From assembly GCA_017410075.1 (NCBI GenBank), contig JAFQRK010000041.1:1-52957 (forward strand): a stretch of 52,957 nt of DNA. Direction: 5' to 3'. The DNA is from Oscillospiraceae bacterium. GTDB lineage: Bacteria > Bacillota > Clostridia > Oscillospirales > Oscillospiraceae. Of this stretch, positions 52,199 to 52,957 are shown piece after piece. The translations under genes and the position numbers were made by a program. A model generated the notes under the pieces. The model was not told where the DNA came from and searched no databases. It worked only from the letters and a program-made list of their open reading frames with translations. Numbering within the stretch: position 1 is the stretch's first letter; the number at the start of each line of letters is the position of its first letter.

Positions 52199-52510
52199 AT
52201 GGAAGACAATATTTTTGCAATTGTATTTGTGGGTCTGACCGTCGTCTGTACTGCGGTGTATTTTGCTAAGTTTTTTAGTGCAAGATTCGGCCGCGTCAAG
52301 ACGGTAAAGGCTACCGTTGTGCACAAGCAGACGGTTGAAAGCTTTTCCAAATACGCAGGAAACGGAGCCCATATAAGGTACAGCGTTACATTCCAGACAG
52401 GCGGAAAAAGGCGCTCTTTTTATGTTTCGGAGTTTTCTTACCGCGGCTACAAGCTGAACGAATCAGGCACACTTAAATATAAAGGCAGCAGAATTATTGA
52501 TTTCAGTTAA
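52199..52510 (+). CDS. DUF2500-like small membrane protein
   Basis: A 103-residue protein with one N-terminal membrane helix (about 5-24, FAIVFVGLTVVCTAVYFAKF) and a small beta-rich outer or cytoplasmic domain. The domain runs VKATVVHKQTVES, IRYSVTFQTGGKRRSFYVSE, then a YRGYKLNESGTLKYKGSRI-type end. The pattern (Tyr-x-Val-Thr-Phe, then a final KYKGSRIIDFS strand) resembles DUF2500. Function unknown. ATG lies behind CGGAGAAAG, 12 bases after ybeY and 20 before era, where dgkA and cdd sit in many Firmicutes. Confidence 0.65.
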   Translation: MEDNIFAIVFVGLTVVCTAVYFAKFFSARFGRVKTVKATVVHKQTVESFSKYAGNGAHIRYSVTFQTGGKRRSFYVSEFSYRGYKLNESGTLKYKGSRIIDFS

Positions 52511-52530
52511 GATACTTAGGAGATAATACT

Positions 52531-52957
52531 ATGAAGACAAAAACCGCTATGATCACCATTGCCGGTCGGCCTAATGTGGGCAAGTCCACCCTGACGAATT
52601 TTCTGGTGGGAGAGAAGATCGCGATCGTGTCCAATAAGCCCCAGACCACCCGTAACCGCATTTGCGGCGTACTGACGAGAGAGGATACCCAGTTCGTATT
52701 TGTGGACACGCCGGGCTACCACAGAGCCCGTACCAAGCTGGGCGATTATATGGTCAATGTGGCGCGGGAATCCATATCCGATGTGGATCTGACAGTTCTG
52801 GTCGTAGAGCCCATTGCATCCATCGGGCCGCAGGAAGAAGGCCTGCTGGAGAGGATCAAGGGCAGCAACTGTCCTGCGGTGCTGGCTATCAACAAGATTG
52901 ACACTGTGGAAAAGGAAAAACTTTTGGAAGTCATTGATGTGTATTCCAAGGCTGCTG
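52531..52957 (+). CDS. era: GTPase Era, N-terminal part (cut by window edge)
   Basis: Era is a GTPase that binds the 3' end of 16S rRNA and checks 30S assembly. The visible 142 residues cover most of the G domain: G1 AGRPNVGKST (11-20), G2 region KPQTTRNRICG with the Era-type TTR, G3 DTPGYH and G4 NKID. The C-terminal KH domain lies beyond the window. ATG at 52531 follows TTAGGAGATAAT. Linkage to ybeY, also a 16S processing factor, is conserved. Confidence 0.96.
   Translation, partial: MKTKTAMITIAGRPNVGKSTLTNFLVGEKIAIVSNKPQTTRNRICGVLTREDTQFVFVDTPGYHRARTKLGDYMVNVARESISDVDLTVLVVEPIASIGPQEEGLLERIKGSNCPAVLAINKIDTVEKEKLLEVIDVYSKAA

Overview
The window comes from the chromosome of an endospore-forming, low-GC-lineage Gram-positive bacterium of the Clostridia, most likely Oscillospirales (Oscillospiraceae or Ruminococcaceae relatives). 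This is inferred from gene content and order: secE-nusG-rplK-rplA, ecfA1-ecfA2-ecfT-truA, spoIIAA-spoIIAB-sigF, pcrA-yunB-ligA, yqfC-yqfD-phoH-ybeY-era. Sporulation genes (cotJ, cwlD, spoIIA operon, yunB, ylbJ, yqfC, yqfD) and moderately GC-rich coding sequence agree with it. Nearly everything is core chromosome. I see no tRNA, rRNA, insertion sequence, prophage or CRISPR array.

Layout. 1-1800 (minus): rpmG-secE-nusG-rplK-rplA with a clear sigma-A promoter. 1.9-6 kb: tspO, ruvX, two half-size TauE/SafE exporters, a membrane-anchored parvulin foldase, a structured RNA (candidate 6S RNA) and a DUF1292 gene. 6.2-15.5 kb (plus): a tightly packed run of class A PBP, rRNA-type methyltransferase, the energising module of an ECF vitamin transporter, truA and a ClpE-like unfoldase, ended by a palindromic intergenic repeat. 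15.6-17.4 kb: a small membrane protein, a PyrF-like protein lacking the catalytic lysine, a glutaredoxin-like protein and a small lipoprotein. 17.5-22.8 kb: murB, whiA, dnaE. 22.8-33.1 kb: a lipoprotein and two-component system head a gapless ten-gene run that continues with DUF1385, prmC, recA, recX, rimO, pgsA, a HAD phosphatase and a flavin reductase-like protein. 33.1-35.2 kb: a radical SAM/SPASM protein and an AT-richer pair (GNAT acetyltransferase, GyrI-like protein). 35.2-37.1 kb: cotJC and a fused cotJA-cotJB, divergent from cwlD. 37.1-40.1 kb: a valine T-box and valS. 40.2-41.7 kb: the spoIIA operon. 41.7-47.9 kb: pcrA, yunB, ligA and a ferredoxin-type aldo/keto reductase. 47.9-52.9 kb: a small Cys-rich protein and ylbJ (minus), then yqfC, yqfD, phoH, ybeY, a DUF2500-like gene and the start of era.

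How the genes connect: translation and transcription (L1, L11, L33, NusG, SecE, ValS, TruA, RimO, PrmC, YbeY, Era), DNA replication and repair (DnaE, LigA, PcrA, RecA, RecX, RuvX), wall synthesis (PBP, MurB) and the sigma-F/sigma-E sporulation programme dominate. The most unusual items are the PyrF-like probable pseudoenzyme paired with a glutaredoxin, the zinc-ribbon-like insertion in the class A PBP, the CotJA-CotJB fusion, the roughly 40-residue insertion in PcrA, the lipoprotein/two-component module heading the recA run, and two places where a terminator-like hairpin overlaps the Shine-Dalgarno of the next gene. No computation was run. Promoter and RNA calls are read by eye.
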